64,000 nt of DNA from Clostridia bacterium (GTDB lineage: Bacteria; Bacillota; Peptococcia; DRI-13; UBA5745). Made by a program: the position numbers and the translations under genes. Location of the stretch: the NCBI GenBank assembly GCA_018434325.1, contig JAHDPO010000031.1:1-64000 (forward strand), written 5' to 3'. Shown here one piece after another: positions 7,817-16,103 of the stretch (position 1 is the first letter of the stretch; each line of letters starts with the position of its first letter). The notes beneath the pieces were generated by a model, which was not told the origin of the DNA, did no database searches, and saw only the letters and a list, made by a program, of their open reading frames with translations.

Positions 7817-9004
7817 ATGACTAGCCATCAAGCATCAGAACAAATGATAGGTTATCTTTATCAAGCTAGGTATGCATTGTACCTTTTATTAAATAATGAT
7901 GATGAGCAATCAGAAATTAGTATTGAAAAATTTGATGATGTAAGCTTTGGAAACGGTGATACTCCTGAAATCATGATTCAACTCAAGCATCATGTAAAGG
8001 CTTATGGCGATTTAAATAACGCAAGTACAGATATATGGAGAACATTAAAAGTTTGGATAGATGCTATTAGTAAGCATCCAGATTTATTGTCAAAAACAAA
8101 ATTTATGATAATAACTACTGCTTCGGCGCCAGAGGGCACAGCAGCATATTATTTGAAAACTGAATCACAAAAAAGGGATTCTCTTTTGGCTTACAGCATA
8201 TTAAAAAAAGTTGCGGAAGAATCTCAGAACAAAGGTCACCAAAGTTATTATAAAGCATTTACCAGTATGCCAGAATCGCAAATTCAGCAATTGTTAGATT
8301 GTATTTATGTAATTGACAAGAGCAGCAATATTGTCGATGTTGAATCTGATATAAAAAAAGCCATTAGATATAGTAGCCTTCCTCAATATATTGATAAAAT
8401 ATGTGAACGTTTGGAAGGTTGGTGGTACAAAAAAGCAATAGAAGCTTTATGCTCAGAAACACCAATATTCATATCTCAGAGTCAAGTGCGTTCACACATA
8501 GTTTCTATAGGATTGGAATATGCACCCGACAATTTGCCTATTGATGTGGACGAATCCGAAAACTTCGAATTAGATGAGTTGTCTCCAAATGATCAAATAT
8601 TTTATGAACAATTAAAGCTGATTTGCTTAGGAAGCAATAGACTGAGAATGGCAATTAGAGATTATTATCGTGCCTTCAAACAGCGAGCAAACTGGGTCAG
8701 GGAAGAATTGTTATATACAAATGAGCTGGACAAATATGAAAAAAAACTTATTGATGAATGGGAACATTCATTTTATGCAATGCAAGACGACTTGTCAGAT
8801 TATGGAGATCAAATTACAGAAAATACTAAAGTATTAAATGCAAAAAAACTCTATAAGGAAATTGAAGAAAAGGATATACGTATTAGAGATCGCTGCAGTG
8901 ATGCATTTGTAATGAGAGGCAGTTATCATATCTTAGCGAATCAGCTTAGAGTAGGATGGCATATTGATTTTTATGAGCGTTTGGCGCAATTATTAAAGAA
9001 CTGA
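7817..9004 (+). CDS. ABC-three-component (ABC-3C) system protein with nuclease-like N-terminus
   Basis: This 395-residue protein begins with GYLYQARYALYLLL (about 12-25), then SIEKFDDVSF (35-44) and IMIQLKHH (52-59). The D...QxK spacing resembles the PD-(D/E)xK nuclease fold of DUF4297/Mrr-like effectors. The C-terminal half is helical with RAFKQRANWVREELL and LIDEWEHSF, typical of the C-terminal modules of ABC-3C proteins. The family is known from comparative genomics of conflict systems, where the effector is thought to be switched on by the ATPase partner. GGAGGGAGTGACATC precedes the ATG. The middle component starts just after its stop. The nuclease assignment is from motif spacing only. 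Confidence 0.72.
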   Translation: MTSHQASEQMIGYLYQARYALYLLLNNDDEQSEISIEKFDDVSFGNGDTPEIMIQLKHHVKAYGDLNNASTDIWRTLKVWIDAISKHPDLLSKTKFMIITTASAPEGTAAYYLKTESQKRDSLLAYSILKKVAEESQNKGHQSYYKAFTSMPESQIQQLLDCIYVIDKSSNIVDVESDIKKAIRYSSLPQYIDKICERLEGWWYKKAIEALCSETPIFISQSQVRSHIVSIGLEYAPDNLPIDVDESENFELDELSPNDQIFYEQLKLICLGSNRLRMAIRDYYRAFKQRANWVREELLYTNELDKYEKKLIDEWEHSFYAMQDDLSDYGDQITENTKVLNAKKLYKEIEEKDIRIRDRCSDAFVMRGSYHILANQLRVGWHIDFYERLAQLLKN

Positions 9005-9014
9005 GGTGATTTAT

Positions 9015-9503
9015 TTGAGGAATTGGGGGCTTAGGGCAAAGGAAGTCGCTTATTTACTTAATCCGGCGTTTTGTGGTAGGTTATTATACAGTTGCATTAA
9101 AACATATAATGAGATAACAAAAAGAGCTTTTCCATTTCCTCTTATTTATCTGATTCTTCCATTGATACTTCATAAAAAAACTAGAGAGTGCATATCAAGT
9201 CGTACACAATTGATCATATGGCAACAACGATATCCTGAATTATTGATAGGTTTTGCAGAGAGAACAAAAGATATGGTTCAAATAACCAATGAGGCTATGG
9301 AGTTTTTGCTCCAAAGTGGTGTCGTACTGTTAACGAACGCTGCAGAGCTTGAAATATCTCAAACGAGCCGACCACTCAGTAAGACAAAATATGTTAATGA
9401 CGAAATCAGAGATTGCCTTAATAAAAGCGAACACGTTGCAAAATGGTTTGCTGCAGCAGGAAAAGTTGAAACAGTATATGTTGGTTTGGGGGTAAGACCA
9501 TGA
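9015..9503 (+). CDS. ABC-three-component system middle component (DUF6521-like)
   Basis: This protein of about 162 residues contains AYLLNPAFCGRLLYSCIKTY near its start, the hallmark of the middle component that links effector and ATPase in ABC-3C systems. The start is taken as TTG 9015 because GAGGTGA lies 5 nt before it; GTG 9006 is the alternative. A hydrophobic stretch, FPFPLIYLILPLIL, lies at about 40-53. Its stop overlaps the ATPase start by four bases, showing tight translational coupling. It is one of the most informative genes for calling the whole trio an ABC-3C system. Confidence 0.75.
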   Translation: MRNWGLRAKEVAYLLNPAFCGRLLYSCIKTYNEITKRAFPFPLIYLILPLILHKKTRECISSRTQLIIWQQRYPELLIGFAERTKDMVQITNEAMEFLLQSGVVLLTNAAELEISQTSRPLSKTKYVNDEIRDCLNKSEHVAKWFAAAGKVETVYVGLGVRP

Positions 9504-11416
9504 TGCAGATACGAGAATTAGTCATATACGGATTAAATGGACAAGTAAGGCATTTGCCATTTCAATTAGGAAAAGTGAACATAATATCCGGAAAATCGAA
9601 ATCCGGAAAATCGGCTGTAGGCGACATAATTGACTATTGCCTAGGCGGGAGTTCTTGTGATATTGCAGATGGCGTAATTAGAGAAAATGTGTCGTGGTAT
9701 GGATTGCTATTGCAGTTTGATAGCGAAAGAGTGTTTGTAGCTCGCCAAAATCCGCCTCCTGGTCAACAGTCGACGGGATTTTGTTATATTGAGGTCGGAG
9801 AAAAGATTGAAGTTCCTGAAAAATGTGATTTTGTTTCCAATACTAATGTTGCTGGATTGGAGGAGGCCTTAACTAAGAGATTAGGCATTTCTGAAAATCT
9901 AAATATACCGCCGGACGGACAAAGCCGTGATCCTTTAGCAGCTAATATTCGACATGCATTATACTACTGCTTTCAAAATCAAGATGAGGTAGCAGCAAAA
10001 ACTTTTTTATTTCATAAGCAGTCAGAGGATTTTATTACGCAAGCCATAAAAGACACTTTGCCATATTTTTTAGGTATAGTGAATGAGGAAGCGTTAGCCT
10101 TAGAAAATGAAAGAAGTATTCTAAAAAGAAGATTAGCAATTGAAAGACGTAGGCTAGAAGAAAATAGAATGCTTCAAGGAGGAGGCTTGCAAAGAGCCAT
10201 TTCGTTAATATCTGAAGCAAAGTATGTAGGTCTCGTATACGATAATATTGAAGTGGATTATGATAGTTACGATTCTGTCTATAAAGTTTTAAAAAACGTG
10301 AATGAATGGACTCCTGTAAATGCTGAAACGGTTGGTATGGATCGTTTAAGCTTTTTACAGTCAGAACTAAAAAAAGCCGAGGATGAATTAGAACAACTGA
10401 ATCAGGATATTAGTAATGCAAAAACATTTGCGGGAGAAACAAGCGGCTATGCAAATGAAGTCGAGCATCAAAAAATTAGGCTAAGCTCAATTGGTTTATT
10501 CGAGCAACTTGATTTTAGACCGGATCATTGCCCCTTATGTGCCAATGAACTAGAAACACCTTTACCAAATATCGACATGATAAGAACCGCTATAAAAAAC
10601 CTAGATGACAATATACAAAATGTTACCCGGGAAAAACCGAAATTACGAAAATATATTGACTCCCTTGAATCAGAGAGGGAAAAAACACGGCAAGACATTA
10701 TCCAAGTAAAGTCTGAAATTGATGGCATTTATACTCAGAATCAGGATGCCATTGCATTAAAAGATTTAAATTCTAGGCGTGCAAAAGTAGTTGGTAGAAT
10801 TAGTCTATGGCTGGAAAGCGTAGAGCAACATGATGACTCTACAGGTAAAGAAAAAGTCATAAAAAAGATTGAGGATAGAATATGTGAAATTAATGAAACG
10901 TTAGATAAAGACTCACTAGAAGATCGTAAGCAATCTGTATTATCACGAATATCTGTAGATATGACTGAATGGGCTAAGGAGCTGAACTTAGAACATTCGG
11001 ATAACCCATATCGTCTAGATATGAACAAAGTTACAGTTATTGTCGATAAAGCTGATCGCCCTGTTCCTTTAAAACAGCTCGGCAGTGGATCAAATTGGGT
11101 TGGGATACATCTAATAACTTACTTTGCGTTACATAAATATTTTATTACGCTTAAAAGGCCAGTGCCTAATTTTATATTTTTGGATCAACCTTCACAAGTA
11201 TATTTTCCATCTGAGTTAGATGAAAAAAATACAGATTGGAATATGGTTGGCACCTTATATAACTTTATATCCGATAGGGTATCGGAACTAAAACAAAAGC
11301 TTCAAGTCATAATAGTAGATCATGCTAACCTCAAAAATGAAAGTTTCCGTAACTCTGTTATTGAAGATTGGTGGAATGAAAATAACTTGATACCGGAAGA
11401 TTGGTACAAAAAATAG
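9500..11416 (+). CDS. Rad50/SMC-like ATPase, DUF3732 family, of the ABC-3C system
   Basis: This 638-residue protein has a P-loop GKSKSGKSA (31-39), long coiled-coil arms (about 200-320 and 360-500) and a CPLC motif at 344-347 at the arm tip like the Rad50 zinc hook. An ABC signature-like LGSGSNWVG (about 526) and a Walker-B-like FIFLDQPSQVYFPS (about 558-571) follow. The Gln after Asp in Walker B, where canonical ATPases have Glu, seems to be a DUF3732 family trait as I recall it. It likely senses DNA structure or invading DNA and activates the nuclease-like partner. It is the last gene of the AT-rich island. Confidence 0.8.
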   Translation: MMQIRELVIYGLNGQVRHLPFQLGKVNIISGKSKSGKSAVGDIIDYCLGGSSCDIADGVIRENVSWYGLLLQFDSERVFVARQNPPPGQQSTGFCYIEVGEKIEVPEKCDFVSNTNVAGLEEALTKRLGISENLNIPPDGQSRDPLAANIRHALYYCFQNQDEVAAKTFLFHKQSEDFITQAIKDTLPYFLGIVNEEALALENERSILKRRLAIERRRLEENRMLQGGGLQRAISLISEAKYVGLVYDNIEVDYDSYDSVYKVLKNVNEWTPVNAETVGMDRLSFLQSELKKAEDELEQLNQDISNAKTFAGETSGYANEVEHQKIRLSSIGLFEQLDFRPDHCPLCANELETPLPNIDMIRTAIKNLDDNIQNVTREKPKLRKYIDSLESEREKTRQDIIQVKSEIDGIYTQNQDAIALKDLNSRRAKVVGRISLWLESVEQHDDSTGKEKVIKKIEDRICEINETLDKDSLEDRKQSVLSRISVDMTEWAKELNLEHSDNPYRLDMNKVTVIVDKADRPVPLKQLGSGSNWVGIHLITYFALHKYFITLKRPVPNFIFLDQPSQVYFPSELDEKNTDWNMVGTLYNFISDRVSELKQKLQVIIVDHANLKNESFRNSVIEDWWNENNLIPEDWYKK

Positions 11417-11478
11417 ATTATTAACAATGCTTTTGGCCTGCATCTATTTTGTACTAACGACACATTTTTTTACCATAA

Positions 11479-11552
11479 GGGCAATTAGCTCAGCTGGTTA
11501 GAGTACATGCCTCACATGCATGGGGTCGGGGGTTCAAGTCCCTCATTGCCCA
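11479..11552 (+). tRNA. tRNA-Val (anticodon CAC)
   Basis: A 74-nt cloverleaf can be folded. The acceptor GGGCAAT pairs with ATTGCCC, the D-loop contains AGCTCAGCTGGTTAGAG, and the anticodon stem CATGC/GCATG encloses CTCACAT, so the anticodon is CAC. The T arm GGGGG-TTCAAGT-CCCTC is normal. CCA is not encoded. It lies 62 nt after the defence operon and marks the return to host-like composition. Confidence 0.92.
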
Positions 11553-11682
11553 CTAAGGAATGACTGGATAGCCAGTCATTTTTGTTGTTTAAAGGAGACT
11601 TGAACGGGCGGAGTAGGAAGCGGCAAAGCCGACCTATGGGGAGGATTTGCCCGGCCCGGCGTGATAGCGAACAACGAAGAAA

Positions 11683-11734
11683 GGCAATAAGGGAAGTGGT
11701 GAGCGGAGCAAGTCCCACATTGCCCATTAAGGAA
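11683..11734 (+). repeat. Imperfect copy of the tRNA-Val 3' end (candidate att remnant)
   Basis: Bases 11709-11734 repeat 11535-11560, the tRNA T-arm end plus 8 nt of flank, with 24 of 26 identical. GGCAAT at 11683-11688 can pair with ATTGCC at 11719-11724, so an acceptor-like stem survives, but no anticodon arm is present. Duplicated tRNA 3' ends are the classic footprint of integration at a tRNA gene. A degenerate tandem tRNA is the other option. Confidence 0.6.
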
Positions 11735-12345
11735 GAAAAACGCTGCCAGTCCCAATGCCATTAAGATTAGCAAAAAGTTGGCGAATTCATGGAGCATTGG
11801 CCGGCGCCGTGTCAAAAGAACAATGCAGCGAGATTCCCGCTACTGCTATTAGTGAACCCTTGGCGGCGGCAGCTTGTACAGAAATTGCGATTGTGGTCAA
11901 TTGGCTGGGGCATGGTGTACAAAAATTTCGTTTGTAGGTAAAATGCAGGGAAGGTAGTCCCTCACAACCGAAGAAATTGCACAAAACAGGCCTTGATTTG
12001 GCTAAAATAGGCCTCAGCTGCTGCTGCAATTCACCCACAAACGCAAAAATTGTACAGGCCGAGTCCGGAAAATGCATACAAACGAAAAAATTGTACATCT
12101 GCGCCCAACTATCTCAGGATAGCAGAACATCTGCGCCTCAGGATCTGCGGATAGCAGATTGAATCTGAAGGATTGAGTCCGTAGGACAGAATCGTCTAAG
12201 GATCACTGCTCCCCAGCCACAGGCAGTCACTGCCACCAGGGCACCAGGCGGTAACTACCCTGCCACTTTCCATTTTTTCATTTGACTCTTATCTAAATGA
12301 CATTGCCGCCAGTCCTTGATTGATCGGGATATTGGCGGTTCTTTA
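11735..12345. other. Gene-free region with three copies of a short repeat and a terminator
   Basis: I see no supported gene here. A motif close to ACAAACG(C/A)AAAAATTGTAC occurs twice directly (about 12037-12055 and 12074-12092) and once inverted with changes (about 11917-11936). A stem CCGCCA/TGGCGG at 12306-12338 followed by TTCTTTATTTT looks like an intrinsic terminator. CAGGCAGTCACTGCC-type small palindromes lie near 12220. The content could be remnants of mobile DNA next to the tRNA. Confidence 0.45.
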
Positions 12346-12450
12346 TTTTAAAATCACCTAACAGCGGGGTGCTAAATAACTGCTAAGTATGCTATGATAA
12401 TAATATTATGAATAAAAAATAAAGAATTCCGAAGAGGAGGCGCTTCAAAT

Positions 12451-13038
12451 ATGATCATATTCGATCTATTGATTACGTTTATATGTTTGGGGATCATTCT
12501 CCATCACATCATTAAACTTCTCCTCAGCGGAAAAAACAGAGCGGGATTGGTGATTATCGACTGCTTGAAAATAGTCTTTATTTTTTTTATTGTATATTTC
12601 TTAGTTTTTAGTTTTTTAATGCTTACCATATATGAGCTGTTCAACGATATGGGCTTTTTCTTCCCAATCCTGTCATTCAGCGGAGTGATCGCAATTTTTG
12701 TCGCCCACAAATACTACCGGTTAATTATGAACGCTGGGAAACCGACAGCTGGCAATCGGAGTTCACAGGCGACTAAAAAAGCATTTTCAGGAACTGCGGC
12801 AGCTTCCCCAAGGGAGAAAAGGCCTGCCGATGTGAAGAATACGGTAGCAGAAGCCCGAAAAGACGCTAATGCCGGGTTAAAGACAGGCCAGGCGGCGCCG
12901 GTGCAAAGACCTGTAAAGGTCAAGCACTGCAAGCACTGCGGCGCCAAGATTAACCTAAGCACCGGCATTTGCTCCGGCTGCAGCAAAAGAGCTATCGGCG
13001 TGAGCTTGATAAGGGGATTTAGGCGGCCGCAATTGTAA
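12451..13038 (+). CDS. Membrane protein with C-terminal zinc ribbon, function unknown
   Basis: This 195-residue protein has about three hydrophobic segments in its first 95 residues (LLITFICLGIILHHI, IVFIFFIVYFLVFSFLMLT, FFFPILSFSGVIAIFVA), then a polar linker rich in Ala and Lys. It ends with a short zinc ribbon CKHCGAKINLSTGICSGC (about 162-179). GAGGAGGCGCTTCAAAT precedes the ATG. It appears to be a single-gene unit. Zinc-ribbon tails of this kind are common in Bacillota membrane proteins of unknown role. Confidence 0.65.
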   Translation: MIIFDLLITFICLGIILHHIIKLLLSGKNRAGLVIIDCLKIVFIFFIVYFLVFSFLMLTIYELFNDMGFFFPILSFSGVIAIFVAHKYYRLIMNAGKPTAGNRSSQATKKAFSGTAAASPREKRPADVKNTVAEARKDANAGLKTGQAAPVQRPVKVKHCKHCGAKINLSTGICSGCSKRAIGVSLIRGFRRPQL

Positions 13039-13168
13039 TTAACCGCTTTCATCACCCATAATGGCAGAATATCCGGTTTGTGCAGGCAGTACGGTAGTGA
13101 CCCCAAATATGCAAAATTGCAAGTTGGGAGGAGGCCAATGAAAAAGTCGGTCAAGTCTCCTCCTGTGA

Positions 13169-13302
13169 GCAAAATTGCAGGTTTAAAGTGTGCTGTTTAA
13201 TTAAAATAGAGTCTATTCTCTTGCTGATGCACTAGATATAGCCAAATGTAGCCGCATGCAGCTCCCAAAATGATTTTGGGCACTTTAAACTTGCAATTTT
13301 GC
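13169..13302. repeat. Long inverted repeat, copy A of a dispersed family
   Basis: The arms are 13169-13193 and 13280-13302. They pair almost completely over 23 nt (core GTTTAAAGTGT, paired with the TTTAAAC core) around an 86-nt spacer. A second pair of the same arms lies at 43388-43410/43478-43500 with a different spacer. The gap 13039-13517 holds no gene that I can support. The shape suggests a small non-autonomous mobile element or a recurring mRNA hairpin. Confidence 0.6.
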
Positions 13303-13517
13303 ACATTTTTTAGTGGCCTCGTCAACCATCACCATTCTGAGCAACTCGCCGCAAATTTCAGGGTCAAGCTAAAAAACGAGCGTCGCTTGTGATTTTTCAA
13401 GTCACATAGCAACGTCCGCTTTGTATATCATAATATTCTTCAACTGTAATTATCCTTGCAGCTTGCAGCCACAATTATCCCTGCACTGCAATCATCCCTG
13501 CGCAGCCGCCTCCGGTA

Positions 13518-14306
13518 TCAGCAAAACAGCTCCGGCTCCCGGCGCTCAAGGAAATTGCCTTCTATTAAAGCTTTGCGCTGCAATAAACCTTCATCGTCAA
13601 AATATTTGGCCTCCTGTGGGCAAGCTTTGACGCAGGCGCAGCAACTGATACAGACTGCTTCATCGGCCAGGCGGGGATCGCTGAAAGAAATGGCGCCGCT
13701 GGGGCAATGATCGGCACAAAGCAGGCAGGCGGTGCAGCTATCATTCGTCTTAGGGGCGCGGGGAGCCGCCGTCATACCGGTGCGGTAGGGAAAATTGCCT
13801 GCCACCTTTACGGGCTGGAGGGAGCCGGCCGGCAGCTTTTCGGCTGCTTTGACGGCTAACGCTTCAGCCAGCTGCAGATCCTGAGCATCAGGCCGGCCGG
13901 CAGCCGCCAGGCGGGAGTAAGAATGTTCGCCGATAAAGGCGCCTGCGGCTATGGTGATAAAACCGGCCTCTTGAAGCAGATCCTGCATTTCCAGCAGGCA
14001 ATCCTCATAATGGCGGTTGCCATAGACGGCCACGATTACCGCTGGAGTATTTTGCCCTCGCAGGCCCTTGAGGAAAGGCAGCATAATAGCAGGCACTCTG
14101 CCGGCGTATACCGGCAGACCCAAAATCAACAGATCATCTTCACTAAAAGTGACAGCAAGCTTGCGCTCTGAAGGCGGCGTCTGATTGAGCCTTTGGCCCG
14201 TTTGGGCCTGAGGCAGCAGCCTGATGACTTCCCCGGTGATCGCCGCAACGATTTTTTCCGTGGCATGAGTCGGGCTAAAGTAGGCGCAGTGAACAGTATA
14301 GGCCAT
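13518..14306 (-). CDS. EFR1-type ferredoxin/flavodoxin fusion
   Basis: This 262-residue protein has an N-terminal flavodoxin-like domain (AYTVHCAYFSPTHATEKIV, LGLPVYAGRVPA, VAVYGNRHYEDCL) and a C-terminal bis-4Fe-4S ferredoxin (CTACLLCADHCPSGAISF and CISCCACVKACPQEA). EFR1-family proteins are electron carriers of anaerobes whose partners are mostly unknown. ATG 14306 is chosen since the family starts there and GAGGAGA lies before it; the upstream in-frame extension only reads through a palindromic repeat array. A 33-bp element shared with the transporter operon promoter lies upstream. Confidence 0.85.
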   Translation of the reverse strand: MAYTVHCAYFSPTHATEKIVAAITGEVIRLLPQAQTGQRLNQTPPSERKLAVTFSEDDLLILGLPVYAGRVPAIMLPFLKGLRGQNTPAVIVAVYGNRHYEDCLLEMQDLLQEAGFITIAAGAFIGEHSYSRLAAAGRPDAQDLQLAEALAVKAAEKLPAGSLQPVKVAGNFPYRTGMTAAPRAPKTNDSCTACLLCADHCPSGAISFSDPRLADEAVCISCCACVKACPQEAKYFDDEGLLQRKALIEGNFLERREPELFC

Positions 14307-14323
14307 ACAAACATCTCCTCTTT

Positions 14324-14426
14324 CGCCGATAGCTCGGCATTCTTCGCCGATAGCTCGGCATTCTTCGCCGATAGCTCGGCATTCTTTGCCGATAGCTCGG
14401 CGGCTTACTATGCCGATAGCTCGGCA
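14324..14426. repeat. Five palindromic repeats GCCGATAGCTCGGC in the ferredoxin 5' region
   Basis: Copies of GCCGATAGCTCGGC start at 14325, 14346, 14367, 14388 and 14412. The first four are exactly 21 nt apart and the last 24 nt. Each can fold as a small hairpin, and 21 nt is two helical turns. They lie between the putative promoter and the ribosome-binding site, so they are transcribed. They may be stacked operators, an RNA stem array, or slipped-strand expansions. Confidence 0.85.
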
Positions 14427-14448
14427 GGCCATGAAGCAAGATATGATT

Positions 14449-14481
14449 ATAGTATACTGTCCTGACGGCAGGAAGCAAGGG
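14449..14481 (-). promoter_or_regulatory. 33-bp promoter or operator element, copy 1
   Basis: The same 33-bp block occurs at 24009-24041 with 30 of 33 bases identical. On the minus strand it offers -35 TTGCTT, a 16-nt spacer and -10 TATACT. Here it precedes the EFR1 ferredoxin gene; there it precedes the TAXI/Tct operon. Shared control of both units is the simplest reading. Confidence 0.65.
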
Positions 14482-14490
14482 TTTGGCAAC

Positions 14491-14546
14491 AAAAAAACGG
14501 GCGCCCCAACGTGATCTCAAAAATCACCCGGAGGCCCGGTTTTTAT
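14491..14546. terminator. Bidirectional terminator after the Tct operon
   Basis: ACGGGC and GCCCGGT arms plus an inner GTGAT/ATCAC stem form a hairpin with A-runs on one side and T-runs on the other. It ends the tctA transcript on the minus strand just before the ferredoxin promoter element. Confidence 0.75.
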
Positions 14547-14601
14547 TTGACGCTACTGCCTTAAAATGCTCAAGCCTTGTCTTAATCCCGTTTAGCGCTG
14601 C

Positions 14602-16092
14602 CTAAAAACCGCTGGGCAGAGGCTTGGCCTGCTTCCTTTCCCTGTAGATCATGGAAAGGCTGGTGATCAGCGCAATGGCCAGGAAAACTACGCTAATGGG
14701 CTTAGTAAAGAAGATCAGCGGGCTGCCGTTGGAAGTAATCATTGCCTGACGCAAGGAGTTTTCCAGCAGGGGGCCCAGAATCATCGCCAGTACCGTGGGC
14801 GCAATGGGAAAATCGAAGCGGTCCATGAAAAAGCCCAGAACACCGAAGCAAATGGCTACAAGAACATCAAAAATGCTGTTGGAGGAAGCAAAGGAGCCGA
14901 TAACGCCGAAGATCATCAGGAAGCTGATCAAGAGAGGCTTTTTGATCAGAGCAATGCGAGAAATCGGCTTTACCACCAGCATGCCGATAAACAGCAAAGA
15001 TACGTTGGATAGAATCATGCCGGCAAAAATGGGGTAGACCACATCCAGGTGCTGTTTAAATAGCAGGGGCCCGGGCTGAATGCCTTGGATCATCATGGCG
15101 CCCAGCAATACAGCGGTGACGGAGTCCCCCGGTATACCCAGGGTCAGCATGGGGATCATCGCGCCGCCGGAGACGGCGTTGTTGGCTGATTCCGGACCGG
15201 CAATGGCTTCCAGGGAGCCCTTGCCCACCAGCTCCGGATGCCGGGCGTTGCGCCGGACATCGCCATAGGATACGTAAGAGGCAATGGTGCCGCCGGCTCC
15301 CGGCAAAATTCCGATCAAGACGCCGATGATACCGCCCCGGATCATGAAACGGAAGCTCTCCTTGAATTCCTGGAGATTGGGGACCACCCGGTCAACCTTG
15401 ACCATTTGCTGTTCTTCTTCCTTATATTCCAAAACCAGCCGGATTACCTCGGCAAAAGCGAACATACCGATAACCGCCGGCAGGAAGGAAAGTCCTCTGG
15501 ATAAAGGCGCTATACCAAAATTAAAGCGGCTGAAAGGCAGGATAGGATCATAGCCTACGGTGGCCAGCAAAAGGCCCAACAGTGCGGAAAAAACGCCTTT
15601 GATAAAAGATTTGCCGCTGACGGCAAAAACGGCGGTAAGGCCAAAAAGGGTAACGGAAAAATATTCCGCAGGGCCAAACATCAAAGCAAACTTAGCCAGC
15701 AAGGGCGAAAGAAAGATCATCGCAATGCAGCTGAAAAGGCCGCCGACGACGCCGGCTACGTTGGATATGCCGATGGCTACGCCGCCTTTGCCTTGCAGGG
15801 TCAGGGCATAGCCGTCATCCACCACCGCCGCATTGGCCGGAGCGCCGGGGGCCCGGATGGTAATAGCGGTAATGCTGCCGCCGTACATGCCGCCGGCATA
15901 AATCCCCAAAAGCAGCAGCATGGAGGAGATTGGGTCCATATTGAAGGTCAGCGGAGACAGCAGGGCAATGGCCAAGGTGGCGGTCAGGCCGGGAATAGCC
16001 CCAAACAACGTACCGATCAGCACTCCTAAAAGGGTGAGGGAAAAGTTGATGGGCTGAAAAATAGTGATGATAGCATTAAAAACCAATTCCAT
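14602..16092 (-). CDS. tctA: TctA-family large membrane subunit of a tripartite tricarboxylate-type transporter
   Basis: This 496-residue, highly hydrophobic protein of about 12 membrane segments has the TctA hallmarks GTLFGAIPGLTATLAIALL (about 26-44), YAGGMYGGSITAI and PGAPANAA, and the second-half repeat GVLIGILPGAGGTIASY with GIPGDSVTAVLLGA. TctA forms the sodium-dependent channel that takes up carboxylates delivered by the TctC binding protein. ATG 16092 is preferred because AGGAG lies 8 nt before it; GTG 16101 is in frame. It is the last gene of the operon and is followed by a strong terminator. Confidence 0.93.
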   Translation of the reverse strand: MELVFNAIITIFQPINFSLTLLGVLIGTLFGAIPGLTATLAIALLSPLTFNMDPISSMLLLLGIYAGGMYGGSITAITIRAPGAPANAAVVDDGYALTLQGKGGVAIGISNVAGVVGGLFSCIAMIFLSPLLAKFALMFGPAEYFSVTLFGLTAVFAVSGKSFIKGVFSALLGLLLATVGYDPILPFSRFNFGIAPLSRGLSFLPAVIGMFAFAEVIRLVLEYKEEEQQMVKVDRVVPNLQEFKESFRFMIRGGIIGVLIGILPGAGGTIASYVSYGDVRRNARHPELVGKGSLEAIAGPESANNAVSGGAMIPMLTLGIPGDSVTAVLLGAMMIQGIQPGPLLFKQHLDVVYPIFAGMILSNVSLLFIGMLVVKPISRIALIKKPLLISFLMIFGVIGSFASSNSIFDVLVAICFGVLGFFMDRFDFPIAPTVLAMILGPLLENSLRQAMITSNGSPLIFFTKPISVVFLAIALITSLSMIYRERKQAKPLPSGF

Positions 16093-16103
16093 GTTAACCA
16101 CTC

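Noticed and set aside
11683-11726. A second functional tRNA gene
   Set aside because: Only acceptor and part of the T-arm bases remain; there is no D arm or anticodon stem.
11755-12162. Several 60-100 codon frames after the tRNA
   Set aside because: They overlap each other on both strands, lack ribosome-binding sites and show no domain-like pattern.
14324-14426. Regular repeats resembling a small CRISPR array
   Set aside because: The repeats are only 14-16 nt, the intervals of 5-8 nt are not unique spacers, and no cas gene is near.
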